DNA from: Rutidosis leptorrhynchoides
Lineage: Eukaryota > Streptophyta > Magnoliopsida > Asterales > Asteraceae
Direction: 5' to 3'
NCBI RefSeq assembly: GCF_046630445.1
Contig: NC_092333.1
Span: 333,943,501-334,007,500 of the forward strand
Length of the DNA: 64,000 bases
Under the pieces are notes generated by a model. The model had not been told where the DNA came from. It saw nothing but the letters and a program-made list of their open reading frames with translations, and searched no databases. The translations under genes and the position numbers were made by a program. Shown in pieces: positions 1 through 11,238 of this stretch. Positions within the stretch are counted from its first letter, which is position 1; each line of letters begins with the position of its first letter.

Positions 1-209
1 CGATCCCATGCTACAGCAATTTTTTTTTTTTGGACTGCTTACTTCGTTTCCTAATTGGGCCGAAGATTAAAATTCCTGTTGGGCTGATATTTATTTCCCT
101 TGGGCCAATTATGGTTATTTATTGTTGATCCATGATTTTTGGGACGAGACAAAAGATAGGTTAAATAAATACGGATTTTGAATTATAACAGAAGGTAAAG
201 GCAGCGGAT

Positions 210-255
210 TGGTTTAAGGTGTTGTCTAGTTTTGGGAGGTCATGGGTTCGATTCC
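210..255 (+). promoter_or_regulatory. tRNA-like Pol III box pair in family B LTR
   Basis: GGTTCGATTCC at 245-255 matches the tRNA B-box consensus exactly. A weaker A-box-like stretch (TGGTTTAAGGTG) lies just upstream, near 210-221. The same pair recurs at the same place in other family B LTRs. It does not fold into an obvious complete tRNA, so it is called a tRNA-derived or Pol III-like fossil and not a tRNA gene. Confidence 0.45.
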
Positions 256-306
256 GGTCTGATGCATTTATTTTTAGAAAACCATTTTTGAGGTAGTTCT
301 TCATTA

Positions 307-409
<103 letters not shown>

Positions 410-698
410 TAATGGTGTATCCCTGACTAGTGCTCGAGTATAGAGGATTATGCATGCTTGTACCTTTAATATTGCCGTTAGATAGGCTATGTTAAATCCT
501 GAATTAGTTACACATCGATTAAGATAAGATATAAGATATGCATGTCGTTGGAAAGCTGACGAAAAACTATAAACATTTCATTTAGATATCGAGTGGATTC
601 GATGAACGGATTGGAAGTTAACGTCAATTAATTTTTGTATTATTATTAAATATGATTATTATTATCGTCGTTATTATCGTCGTTCTAGTTTTTATCTA

Positions 699-820
<122 letters not shown>

Positions 821-1507
821 GATCATCATCATTATAAATAAAAAGAATTATTAATAAAAATTGTTATTATTATTATTACTATCGTTATTATCATTAAAGT
901 TATAATTAGTATTATTATTATTATCATTAAAATAGTTATTAGTATTATCATTATCATAATATTTATTATTATTAGTATTATAATAATAATTAAAACTAAT
1001 ATTAGTAACACTTAATTATTATGATTAATACTATTATCGTTAAAATGAACGCGATATAAAAGACGATTTAAAAGCTATTAACAAATTGATTAGGAAATAA
1101 TGAGTATGAGTATCATGATGAAATTTAAAGATATTGATTTAGATAAAATTATCATTTTTCATTATGTATATCACTATTATTATTAAAAGTATTATATTTA
1201 ATATTAAAAATATCATCTTTACAAAAGTTATTATTTTAATAGGAATATCATTGTTAATATAAAATTTCATTATTAATAAAGAATTATCATATTGTTATAA
1301 TACCATTTTCATAAATATAAATATTGTTATTATTATAGAATAATAATAATTATTAATACAAAATAATACAACTTTTACTTATTATTATTATAGATATTAT
1401 TTTATCAAATAAATGTGATACAAACATAATTTACTACGTGTAATAAAATTACAATAATAATACCTATCATATTATCTTTATTAAATAAACTCTATAAATT
1501 TTATTAC

Positions 1508-1509
<2 letters not shown>

Positions 1510-1577
<68 letters not shown>
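1510..1577. repeat. (AT)n microsatellite
   Basis: Pure AT dinucleotide array inside the family B LTR fragment. Confidence 0.95.
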
Positions 1578-1579
<2 letters not shown>

Positions 1580-2636
1580 TATAATTTATTATATAAATTT
1601 TAATATAAAATTTTATTATATTATTTACTCTAATAAATCTTTTAAAAATATTTAAAGTATAACAACGACGATATTTAAACTATATAATAATCATGTATAA
1701 ATTTTGGAAACCATTTTGAGTCAAATTGACTTTTGTTGACGTTTCCATATTAGTCTCGAGCATTAGGATTGTGGTACACTATGACTTGACTTAAATTGTT
1801 AGACAAATATTGACCAACACTAAAATATATATAATTAATTTAGGTTGGTGAATCCGAGGCCAACCTTACACTTGTTCAAAGATATTATATGTATTTTTAC
1901 TACAAAATACAGTATGGTGAGTTTCATTGATCCCCTTTTACTCTTTACATTTTTGAGGCTGAGAATACATGTAAATGCTTTAGTAACTGTTTTACAATAA
2001 TTATATGCGTGAGTTTCATTTGCTTTTTTACCCTTTATATTTTTGGGCTGAGAATACATGCGCAATTTTTATAAATGTTTTACGAAATAGACACAAGTAA
2101 TTGAAACTACATTATATGGTTGAATTATCGAAATCGAATATGCCCTTTTTATTAAGTCTGGTAATCTAAGAATTAGGGAACAGACACCCTAATTGACGTG
2201 AACTCTAAAGATTGATCTATCGGGCCCAACAAGCCCCATCAAAGGTACCGGATGCTTTAGTACTTCGAAATTTATATCATGTCCGAAGGAGGATCCCGGA
2301 ATGATGGGGATATTCTTATATGCATATTGTGAATGTCGGTTACCAGGTGTTCAATCCATATGAATGATATTTTTGTCTCTATGCATGGGACGTATGTTTA
2401 TGAGAAATGGAAATATGAAATCTTGTGGTCTATTAAAATTATGAAATGATTATTTATGATAAACTAATGAACTCACCAACCTTTTGGTTGACACTTTAAA
2501 GCATGTTTATTCTCAGGTATGAAAGAAATCTTCCGCTGTGCATTTGCTCATTGTAAAGACATTATTTGGAGTCGATCATCGCAATGGAACCAGTAGTTGG
2601 TGACTTCGTCTGGATGGATTTGGACGGGTTATGACT

Positions 2637-3256
2637 TACACACCACTAGGTCATTTAAAAACTCATTTGGCCCATTTCAAAATCAACACACCCATTTGGG
2701 TCACCCTTAACCCAAATAACACCCATTTACAAAATCAACAAGGTGCGCTGGTGATTTACAACCATTTAAGACCTATAAACACCATTTATCACATGAAACC
2801 CTAGGTTAGTCATTCTTGAGCCCTCATGACTCAATCTTACCCAAAAAACCCCCAAATCACTAACAAATGGGTTTTATGTTCATCACTAAACCAAACCCTG
2901 ACCCTTCTCACTAATTACTTAAGGAAATCAAGATTAGAACTTACCACCGTAATCACAACGTAGCTAGTGACTAGATGAACAACTTTAAAACTCGAGCTTA
3001 AACCCGAAACAAGCTTCTTCCACCTTTGATTGAGCTTTCTCACACTAGAATCTCCTCTCTCACACTAGAATCTCCTCTCTCACACTAGAATCTCCCACTA
3101 GACCGATCTTGGGGCCTTAAAGTCGTCCCACATGTGAAAATACCAAAATGCCCCACTTAACATTAAAATAAAAGAGGGAATTTCTGTCAGGACCTAGCCG
3201 CGCCGCGAGCCTTTAGGCCACGCCGTGGCCCAACGCTGAAAATGAGGGTCTCCAGC

Positions 3257-3352
<96 letters not shown>

Positions 3353-3380
3353 TATATACAATTCGAACTTGGGTCTTACA
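2637..3380 (-). repeat. Element D 3' LTR (partial)
   Basis: Its left part repeats 9596-10213 almost word for word, starting at ACACACCACTAGGTC. The boundary next to the polypurine tract is GGGTCTTACA, which on the minus strand gives the LTR start TGTAAGACCC. An (AT)n array at 3259-3347 sits inside. A short tandem duplication of an 18-19 bp CTCTCACACTAGAATCTC unit occurs near 3037-3093. Confidence 0.8.
3259..3347. repeat. (AT)n microsatellite
   Basis: Pure AT array inside the element D 3' LTR. It makes meaningless Ile-Tyr reading frames on both strands. Confidence 0.95.
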
Positions 3381-3394
3381 ACTCTCCCCCACTT
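3381..3394 (-). other. Element D polypurine tract
   Basis: The minus strand reads AAGTGGGGGAGAGT directly against the LTR start TGTAAGACCC. That is the expected primer site for plus-strand DNA synthesis. Confidence 0.8.
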
Positions 3395-3498
3395 GATTCA
3401 GATTGCGTCCTCGCAATCCAAGCCCCATGACAAGCAGGAAGATACACCAAAACAAATTTTTCGAATTCCCACGTGAACTCGGAACCCTTTCGATGACT

Positions 3499-5007
3499 CT
3501 ATTGGGCTTTAAAAGTCCTCACCTCCTTGTTACGCAATATTTTAATCTTCTCATCAAGAATGGCAATCTGTTCCTCCACATACTCTAACTTGTTATTCAA
3601 CGAAATCTCATCCAACGGTACCCACGCCGAGTCATTCGTATGACACTTACTGAGGTAAGAAACATGGAATGTGTTATGAATTCCCACAAGTTCTTCGGGT
3701 AACTCTATTCTATAAGCAACCTCACCAACAAGAGCCAAAATTTTGAAAGGCCCAATAAACCGAGAGCTAACTTTCCTTGTTTTCGAAACCAAATAATACC
3801 TTTCCATGGCGAATCCTTAAGCATTACCATGTCACCTTCTTGGAACTCAATCGGTCGCCTTCGTTTATCGGCATAAGATTTTTGTCTATCTCACGCCGCC
3901 TTAAGTCGAGCCGAATCATCTCAATCTTACTATTCATCTCTAAAACCAAATCGGTACTCCCGATTTTCCTTTGTCCCACTTCACCCCAACAAATAGGAGT
4001 TCGACACCTTCGCCCATAAAACATCTCATACGGTGGCATTCCAATACTAGCATGATAACTATTGTTGTACAAAAATTCCACCAAAGGAAAATGTTCATCC
4101 TAACTACCACCGAAATCGATAACACACGCTGTAACATATCCTCCAATGTTTGATTCGTACGTTCGGTTTGACCGTCCATATGAGGATGGTACGCCGTGCT
4201 CATTTTTAATTATTTACCCATATCTTCATGAAACTTATTCCAAAATCGAGACGTGAAACGAGTATCCCAATCCGAAACAATAGATATAGGAACCCCGTGT
4301 CTCGATATCGCCTCCTTGATAAACAACTTAGACAAAGTCTCCGACGATATCGTTTCTCGTATGGGAAGAAATAAAGCACTCTTCGTCAATCGATCAACTA
4401 TCACCCAAATCGTATCAAATTGGGTTCTCGCCGTATTTGGTAACTTTGTAATGAAATCCATGGTAATGTGCTCCCATTTCCATTTCGGGATTTCTAGCGG
4501 TTGTAACATACCATACGGCTCTTGGTGTTCGTCCTTCACTTGTAAACACGTGACGCATTGTTCAACGTACTTGACAACATCATGCTTCATGCCCGGCCAC
4601 CAATATTCTTTCTTCAAATCAAGATACATCTTCGTCGCACCTGGATGAATGGAATACTTTGACTTATGTGCTTCATCAAGTAGCACTTGTCGGTAATCAC
4701 CCATCTTAGGTACCCACAATCTGCCTTGAAAGGATAACAACCCATACGGGCCTAAGGTAATAGATTCTGTTTGCCCCATGATTCGTTCTTCATGCTTATT
4801 ATTTACGAACACTTCAATTTGTATTTCACCAAGCTTTACAAGAAAGTTGTTAGTAATAATCATGCATAACAATCCTACTCGTATCACCGGATGTTGACTC
4901 TTTGGACTTAATGCATCCGCGACCACATTCGCCTTACTCGGATGATAAATTATCTCACAATCATAATCTTTTACCACATCCATCCATCTACGTTGACGAT
5001 AATTCAA
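3499..5007 (-). pseudogene. Element D integrase and chromodomain-like tail
   Basis: Integrase joins retrotransposon DNA to the host chromosome. Minus-strand frames show an H-H-C-C zinc module ([20 protein letters not shown] followed by CVTCLQVK), core-domain blocks around [10 protein letters not shown] and IVSDWDTRF, and the STAYHPHMDGQTERTNQTLE block. Together these are the D, D and E regions of a DDE integrase. Downstream come a GPF-type block (RFIGPFKILALVGEVAYRIELP, in two overlapping blocks), the HNTFHVSYL motif, and a short tail resembling the start of a chromodomain. It lies directly downstream of reverse transcriptase/RNase H, as expected of Ty3/gypsy. It is broken in several places and is a fossil. 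Confidence 0.85.
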
Positions 5008-5010
5008 ATT

Positions 5011-6405
5011 TCATTGATCAAAAAGATGTTTCAAACTCTTATGATCCGAATAAATCGTACACTTGACACCATACAAGTAATGGCGCCAAATTTTCAACGC
5101 ATGTACCACCACCGCCAATTCAAGATCATGAGTCAGGTATCTCTTTTCATGTTCCTTCACTTGTCGAGAGGCATAAGCAATGACTTTACCCCGTTGCATT
5201 AGAACACACCCGAGCCCATTTAATGAGGCATCACAATAAACCGTCATATCTTCTACACCTTCCGGCAACACTAAGACCGGAGCTTGACACAATTTCTCTT
5301 TTAACAATTGAAAAGCAATTTCTTGCTCGTTCTCCCAGTTGAATCTCACATTCTTCCTCGTCAACTTTGTCATTGGAGAGGCAATTTTAGAAAAGTCTTG
5401 GATAAACCGACGATAATAACCGGCCAGTCCGAGAAAACTTCGGATTTCCGTAGGTGTAGTCGGTTGTTCCCAACTCTTTACCATCTCTATCTTCCCCGGA
5501 TCTACTTGAATGCCTTCTTTGTTTACAATATGGCCAAGGAATTGCACTTCCCGTAGCCAAAATTCACACTTGGAGAATTTAGTATACAACTTCTCCTTTC
5601 GCAACGTCTTCAACATTTCGCGCAAATGACGTTCACGATCCTTCATACTCTTAGAATTAACAAGTATGTCATCAATGAACACAATTACCGACTTGTTCAA
5701 CATAGGTTGGCACACTCGGTTCATAAGGTCCATGAATGTCGTCGGTGCATTCGTAAGACCTAAAGGCATAACTATAAATTCAGAATGCCCGTAATGAGTT
5801 CGAAAAGCAGTTTTCTCAATATCATCCTCACGGACCCGCATTTGGTGATAGCCGAACCGTAAGTAAATTTTAGAAAAATAGGTCGCGCCATGGAGTTGGT
5901 CAAAAAAATCGTCAATCCGAGGCAAAGGATAACGATTCTTGATCGTCACTTTGTTCAACTCCCGATAATCGATACACATCCGCAAACTACCATCCTTCTT
6001 CTTCACGAACAAAACTGGAGCATCCCATGGCGAAGCACTCAGTCGGATAAAACTCTTTTCAAGCAACTCTTGGGTTTGATTCAATAACTCTTGCATTTCC
6101 GTTGGTGCTAAACGATAAGGAGTTTTAGCAATGGGAGTAGCCCACGGAACCAACTCAATGCGAAATTCAACTTGCCTTTCTGCCGGAACACCCAGTAACT
6201 CATCCGAAAAGACGTCTTCAAATTCACTAACCACCGAAATTTCACGAATGGATGGTGGCTCTTCACGAGTATCAACCACATGGGCAAGAAAAGCCATGCC
6301 ACCACTACTAAGAAAACAACATGCCCGTGCATAAGTGCATAATGGCACAAGTCTTCTCCGTTTCTCGCCATGAATAATTAACTCTCCTCCACTTGGGGTC
6401 TTCAC
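5011..6405 (-). CDS. Element D reverse transcriptase and RNase H
   Basis: An open frame of about 464 codons. The first third holds the protease-RT linker and RT entry ([60 protein letters not shown]). The polymerase active-site block is [10 protein letters not shown], near residue 235. The connection and RNase H follow ([50 protein letters not shown]). This is the typical Ty3/gypsy RT-RNase H arrangement. The frame is one part of a polyprotein, not a separate gene, and its annotated ATG is unlikely to be a real start. The element as a whole is a broken fossil. Confidence 0.9.
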   Translation of the reverse strand: MKTPSGGELIIHGEKRRRLVPLCTYARACCFLSSGGMAFLAHVVDTREEPPSIREISVVSEFEDVFSDELLGVPAERQVEFRIELVPWATPIAKTPYRLAPTEMQELLNQTQELLEKSFIRLSASPWDAPVLFVKKKDGSLRMCIDYRELNKVTIKNRYPLPRIDDFFDQLHGATYFSKIYLRFGYHQMRVREDDIEKTAFRTHYGHSEFIVMPLGLTNAPTTFMDLMNRVCQPMLNKSVIVFIDDILVNSKSMKDRERHLREMLKTLRKEKLYTKFSKCEFWLREVQFLGHIVNKEGIQVDPGKIEMVKSWEQPTTPTEIRSFLGLAGYYRRFIQDFSKIASPMTKLTRKNVRFNWENEQEIAFQLLKEKLCQAPVLVLPEGVEDMTVYCDASLNGLGCVLMQRGKVIAYASRQVKEHEKRYLTHDLELAVVVHALKIWRHYLYGVKCTIYSDHKSLKHLFDQ

Positions 6406-6438
6406 ACGAATAGACTTTTTGTGGTATGCAATATCGGC

Positions 6439-6987
6439 TCAATAATGATCGAGCCAATCCATACCAACGACAATATCAAACTCACCCAAAGTCATCGGGA
6501 TAAGATCGATTTTAAAGGTTTCGGCACCAAACACAACATCACAATATTTACACACATCAACCCCTAACACCGTCTTACCATCCACTATTTCAACTTTTAG
6601 TGGATGACTTAACTTAGCTAGCGGTTTGTTAAGCTTTGACACAAACTGTGGAGACACAAACTTCAAATTAGCACCGCTATCAAATAGCATCCTTGCCGGA
6701 TTAGAGTTAACCATGAAAGTACCTGAGACAACTTCATTGGATTGCTTGGCTTCATCATTGGTCATCAAATAATTTCGTCCCCTAGCCGTACCCGCCATTT
6801 TCTCTAGCTTCTTAACTTGATCGGTACGCAAATCGGGACACTCCGACTTTCGGTGCCCTTCTTTTTGACAATAGAAACAAGTGAGTTTGGTTGTTGAAGA
6901 TGGTTTCAGGCAATCACGAGTCATATGACCCTTTTGCCCACAATTGTGACAAGAATAAGGAAAACCTCCGGAAACACTCTTTTTCAC
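6439..6987 (-). CDS. Element D gag zinc knuckles and aspartic protease
   Basis: An open frame of about 182 codons with two CCHC zinc knuckles near its start (CHNCGQKGHMTRDC and CFYCQKEGHRKSEC), which bind RNA in Gag. The retropepsin-type active-site block MLFDSGANLKFVS follows, and a C-terminal DIVVGMDWLDHY block is typical of plant gypsy proteases. It is placed between gag and reverse transcriptase as in all Ty3/gypsy elements, and is one segment of the Gag-Pol polyprotein of the fossil element D. Confidence 0.9.
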   Translation of the reverse strand: MKKSVSGGFPYSCHNCGQKGHMTRDCLKPSSTTKLTCFYCQKEGHRKSECPDLRTDQVKKLEKMAGTARGRNYLMTNDEAKQSNEVVSGTFMVNSNPARMLFDSGANLKFVSPQFVSKLNKPLAKLSHPLKVEIVDGKTVLGVDVCKYCDVVFGAETFKIDLIPMTLGEFDIVVGMDWLDHY

Positions 6988-7041
6988 ACTACCGACACTT
7001 TCGGTTGCACCCCTACTCTTCTTGTTCGAATGACTAGTAGC

Positions 7042-7812
7042 TTAAAACTTTCTTTTGCTAAAGGTAAAGCCACTCTTTTTCAAAACGAGTGACTCAAAAC
7101 CCTTAGCTATGTCAAACAACTCATCAAAAGTTTTCACCGAGTTCCTACTAATCTTCTCTTGGTAGTTGTTGTTCATGGTTCGATAGAAATCTTCCTTTAA
7201 CATGTGATCATTTCTGACATACTCCGGGCAAAATTGGGTCTTTGATAAGAAATTGGACTTGAGAGTGTTCATGTCCATCGACCCTTGCCTCAAAGCACGC
7301 AACTCATCCTTAAGCCTTGAAAGATATGCCGAAGTTCAGTACTCCTTGAAAAATTCTGTCTTGAATTCATCCCACGTGAATTCCATACATTGTTCCTCAT
7401 CATAAAGCCGAATCTTTTCGTCCCACCACATCTTGGCATCACCCCTTAACATACTACTTCTGTACCTCGTCTTCTTATCGAGAGGGCATTCACAAGTACG
7501 GTAAGCCCCCTCCATATCGAAGATCCAATGACTGCTCTTTAGTGGATCTCGTTCACCATCAAAAGTGGGAGGTTGGGCATCCATGAAGCTCTTGTAGTAG
7601 AAGTCTCGCCTTCCCACATTATCTTCATGAAGAACAACCTTAACTTGTTCCTTGATTAGATTGACTACTTGCTCGTCAATCGAATCTAGGAACATCTTCA
7701 TAACGTCCTCTAGGAAAGCCGTGTGACGCCTTTGCATAATGGCCTTAACCTTGGCCGTGAACTCAGAGTCCTCGCTCGTACCTCCGTTATCGGTATCGTG
7801 TCCTTTTCTCAT
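7042..7812 (-). pseudogene. Element D gag
   Basis: Minus-strand frames show a plant gypsy Gag domain. A block (AQPPTFDGERDPLKSSHWIF, YRSSMLRGDAKMWWDEKIRL, TWDEFKTEFFKEY) is the usual retrotransposon gag fold. Further blocks follow (LSKTQFCPEYVRNDHMLKED, FDELFDIAKGFESLVL). The likely start is the ATG at 7812 (MRKGHDTDNGGTSEDSEFTA), about 370 bp after the PBS. Gag would form virus-like particles. It is broken and fossil. Confidence 0.8.
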
Positions 7813-8179
7813 CTTTGTTCTATAAAATGAAATAGGTTAAACAACGAAACGAAAGGACATGACATAAATATACATATACACCTCCCCACACCATCTTGCT
7901 CAACAATCTTTGTACATCGCTCATTTGACACGATTTGAACTCGTAATAATGGTAGCTAGTCATTTTTACGCGAGCACATTGCATTAACTTACTAGTACAA
8001 CGTCTATTTCGCTTGATGATTGCAAACACAACACAAAACAATTAGCACAAGGTTAGTTCACATAAACCTAGGCACTAACCAATCCTGGTCTGACCCGTCT
8101 CCTACAAGTCCCGCATAAAAAACATACAAAAGTCTAAGTCTAAGCACATATCTCAAGTCGCCTAAATCCCTTAGACCAT
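7813..8179 (-). other. Element D 5' leader
   Basis: Untranslated leader between the primer-binding site and gag. No coding frame in it looks real, including the 73-codon frame at 7820-8041. Confidence 0.6.
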
Positions 8180-8191
8180 GCCCTGATACCA
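8180..8191 (-). other. Element D primer-binding site (tRNA-iMet type)
   Basis: The minus strand reads TGGTATCAGGGC two bases after the LTR end. It is nearly identical to TGGTATCAGAGC, the standard initiator-tRNA-Met primer site of many plant retrotransposons. Confidence 0.8.
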
Positions 8192-8193
8192 CT

Positions 8194-10213
8194 TGTAACG
8201 ACCCAACTCGGAAATCTACATAAAACTTTTTTTTTAAAGTTTGACAGTCTGGCCGGACAGACTTAACCCGCTGCGGGGGTTATATGGCCGCGGTGCGGCT
8301 TATCGAAGTCCTAGATGGTCTGGAACCATCCGAACCCTTGACCTCCCTTTTTCACTTTAGCCCACGGCACGCCCTTCAGGGCCTCGGCGCGGCTCCACCC
8401 TGGGGCTGATTCTTTCATTAATTAAATTACACAAGTCCCAATTTTCACGATGTACGACAACCATCAATTAAAAGGCTTTCCGCCACGATACTAAAACAAG
8501 TTTACAAGTTTTAAGACTCCCATCCAAATATTCGACCACCGAGCATCATTTGCCCATTTACAATTCCAAATGTGAGTTTCGACCGACAAGTTTAAATACT
8601 AAACATAAACCGAGCATGGTGTTTGGGGTTAAACTACCCAAACCTAGGTCGAATTCCAAAAGCTAAACTCTAGCATAATCATGTAGGGAGATCGTTATTC
8701 CAAACGTATATCCTTGCCCTTGTCCACGCCGAAGCCTAAAAAGAGTAAACAACGAGAGGGTAAGTAAAACGCTTAGTGAATGCAATAATTATACACATAC
8801 ATATATAACCTACTTACTTGCATTCATTTACAAATTTACCTCATACACGCTAGCAATTAAATAGCATACCATCGCAAGTAAAATGCTAAGTCACCAATAC
8901 CATAAGCTAGCACAACAATAGCATATATATGTATAACCCGAGCAATATAATATGCTACACTACAACGCAATAACCATGGTTAACCAAACATACATGGGAA
9001 TGGTACTCGCAAGAGGCCATCAGAGTTCACAACATCCGTTAGTGTACTTAACACCGCGTATCACTAACCCTCGAATGGTGTCTTAACACCGCGACTAACC
9101 CACCCATCATGACAAATGTGGTGTCTTAACACCGCGACTAACCCACATGTCAAACTTCCCAGAGTGGTGTCTTAACACCGCGACTACCCCATCCATCACG
9201 ACAATATGGTGTCTTAACACCGCGACTAACCCACATGTCACTAACCCCGGAGTGGTGTCTTAACACCGCGAGTAACCCACTCATTACGTAAAGTGTGGTG
9301 TCTTAACAGCGCGACTAACCCACATTTCACACCACACAAATAAATACATTATATACATACACGTATAATTATTCCACTCACCTTGTATCCAAAATGAAGG
9401 TAAGCAAATAAGCTCTTCAACCGTCAATGAGATCACCTATTACATTAACCTAAATCAACACTTATCCGAATAGGGCTTTCGACCCGCCCAAAAGGACACC
9501 TAGTGCAAATGTTCATCATTTGCACTTACAACTCTAAACCTAGGCCTAAATCTCCAATTATCACTAAGTTAGAGACCATGGCATTAAATCATCTAACTAC
9601 ACACCACTAGGTCATTTAAAAACTCATTTGGCCCATTTCAAAATCAACACACCCATTTGGGTCACCCCTAAACTAAATTATAGCCATTTACAAAATCAAC
9701 AAGGTGCGCTGGTGATTTACAACCATTTAAGACCCATAAACACCATTTATCACTTAAAACCCTAGGTTAGTCATTCTTGAGCCCTCATGACTCAATCTTA
9801 CCCAAAAAACCCCAAATCACTAACAAATGGGTTTTATGTTCATCACTAACCCAAACCTTAACCCTTATCAGTAATTACTTAAGCAAATTAAGATTAGAAC
9901 TTACCACCGCAATCACAACGTAGCTAGTGACTAGATGAACAACTTTAAAACTCATGTTTAAACTCGAAACAAGCTTCTTTCACCTTTGATTGAGTTTTCT
10001 CACACTAGAATCTCCTCTCTCTCTAGGATTAAAGTGGAAAGGGAAAAGGTAGATGAATGTGGAGTCATGACACCCACCAAACTGATATTGGGGCTTTAAG
10101 TCGTCTCACATGTGAAAATACCAAAGTGCCCCTCTTAACATTAAAATAAAAGAGGGAATTTCTGTCAGGACCTAGCCGCGCCGCGACCCAACGCTGAAAA
10201 TGAGGGTCGCCAG
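8194..10213 (-). repeat. Element D 5' LTR
   Basis: On the plus strand it begins TGTAACGACCCAACTCGG directly after the primer site. Its right third repeats the 3' LTR. No coding sequence is present. It contains a tandem array at about 9040-9330. The far end expected from the other LTR (ending GGGTCTTACA) was not found, so the limit at 10213 is the end of visible homology. Confidence 0.8.
9036..9330. repeat. Tandem repeat with short inverted core in D LTR
   Basis: About seven copies of a unit containing GGTGTCTTAACACCGCGACT are spaced roughly 40-50 bp apart. Each core is a small inverted repeat (GGTGT-CTTA-ACACC). The spacers alternate between CCCATCATGAC-like and ACATGTCA-like sequences. This is a minisatellite inside the LTR. 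The matching part of the other D LTR is not retained. Confidence 0.85.
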
Positions 10214-10414
10214 TGGGTCCTTCTAGCACGGCTGAATTACCATATGAATATCCTACATCTTCGCCTAAAAAAAATGATAAACATACCACTTGAAAAGATG
10301 AACCAGTTATATGAAGAAAGCCTGATATCAGAAAGATGAATCCGTAGGAAATGGAGGCTTATAGGCTTGAAATCTCTGTTGCTGAATTACTAAGCATGCA
10401 GGCAGCAGGGAGAC
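10214..10414 (+). pseudogene. Possible host coding fragment interrupted by element C
   Basis: This short stretch belongs to neither flanking element. From the ATG at 10351 an open frame (MEAYRLEISVAELLSMQAAG) runs into the C insertion point. The 5-bp duplication GAGAC lies at 10410-10414 and 63965-63969, and the same frame stays open from 63970 to the window end (PKRIRQIRML). An upstream frame with similar character (MNQLYEESLISER) lies just before it in another phase. I do not recognise the protein. It could be an exon of a host gene, a pseudogene, or chance. The open length is only about 31 codons, so certainty is low. Confidence 0.3.
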
Positions 10415-10881
10415 TGATCAATCTTAGATTATCCTATGAAGGTTAATCAAGGATTGAGTGCAATGAGGGGGTATAATAGATGTCGATTAGGATTTTGGGA
10501 CCTTATTGTCATATTTCGTTAAGTGCTAAACGATCAACAACCATGTCCCGGTCTTCGTAAATTACCTTAACCAACAAAGATCAAGTCTTGGGCAAATTCA
10601 CGAGAGAGATCAATATGGATAGAGTAATTCTTTCAAAATCAACAACCTTAAATGAGAGACCAAGCTCCCTATTTATAGGTTTGAGACTTACGCGTAAGTA
10701 AGATGTGCGTGTACTTAGGCATTCCGCACAAGTACTGCGAGAATCCTACGCACTCTTTAATATTCCACGCAGGCTCACCGCATTCAATATCATTTACCGC
10801 GGTTTAATTGCCTTGCATTCTTTGCCTTTAAGTAGCCTTTCGCACTAAAAATATGCATATACATGCGTATGTATATGATCA
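10415..10881 (-). repeat. Element C 3' LTR
   Basis: About 467 bp, matching 63509-63964 over its whole length with a few per cent differences and one small indel near 10525. It is bounded by the GAGAC duplication on the left and the polypurine tract on the right. Confidence 0.92.
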
Positions 10882-10895
10882 AGTCCCCCCAATTT
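10882..10895 (-). other. Element C polypurine tract
   Basis: The minus strand reads AAATTGGGGGGACT directly before the LTR start TGATCATATAC. It is the plus-strand primer site. Confidence 0.8.
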
Positions 10896-11100
10896 ATTGT
10901 GTTACATTTTTGTAGAAAATGTAATACAATAAGCTCTAAAATAAAAATTGTAGTTTGCCATTTGCTACCAACAGTTTATGCACAATCGTTATGCGCAGAT
11001 GCATTATACTTTTTTCAACGGCTATTTTTATATCCGTTGATTAATTATTATTGCGTTTATAGCCGTTAGCGTAAGTTGCTTTAAGATTTCATGCTTTCAC

Positions 11101-11110
11101 TATATATAGG
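11101..11110 (+). promoter_or_regulatory. TATA box of the antisense extra frame of element C
   Basis: TATATATAGG lies about 130 bp upstream of the ATG at 11239, on the strand opposite to pol, and is followed by a pyrimidine-rich leader. The spacing fits a plant Pol II core promoter. This would let the extra frame be transcribed separately from the LTR transcript (inference). Confidence 0.5.
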
Positions 11111-11238
11111 ATTTGATTCACTATTTCACCCCTACATATTTTTTCTCATATTTCTTTCTTATTCACAGCATTTTTCATCACTTTCTTCCCTTACCAACTT
11201 ATTATCTTCGCAAGTAGTTTTCATTTTTGCTAATCATT

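Larger units (their letters stand above)
2637..10213 (-). mobile_element. Element D: Ty3/gypsy chromovirus-like retrotransposon
   Basis: Read on the minus strand the order is 5' LTR, PBS, gag, zinc knuckles, protease, reverse transcriptase, RNase H, integrase, chromodomain-like tail, polypurine tract and 3' LTR. This is the Ty3/gypsy order. The iMet-type primer site and the C-terminal chromodomain-like tail after integrase fit the Tekay/Del chromovirus group (family knowledge, moderate certainty). The two LTRs align over 9596-10213 and 2637-3256. The low-coordinate LTR is shortened against the family B fragment, and the outer end of the other LTR was not matched. No target duplication can be checked. 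All coding modules are present, but the reading frame is broken roughly half a dozen times, so this is a fossil. Confidence 0.85.

Noticed and set aside
3213-3455. Ile-Tyr repeat frames here and at 26068, 26530, 29699, 41557 and 58355
   Set aside because: Translations of (AT)n microsatellites in LTRs.
9036-9330. Regularly spaced palindromic repeats resembling a CRISPR array
   Set aside because: The surroundings are plant retrotransposon LTR, the spacers are themselves similar to each other, and no cas genes exist. It is an LTR minisatellite.
10065-10289. 74-codon minus-strand frame crossing the D LTR end
   Set aside because: It spans the junction of the D LTR and unrelated DNA, so it cannot be one conserved gene.
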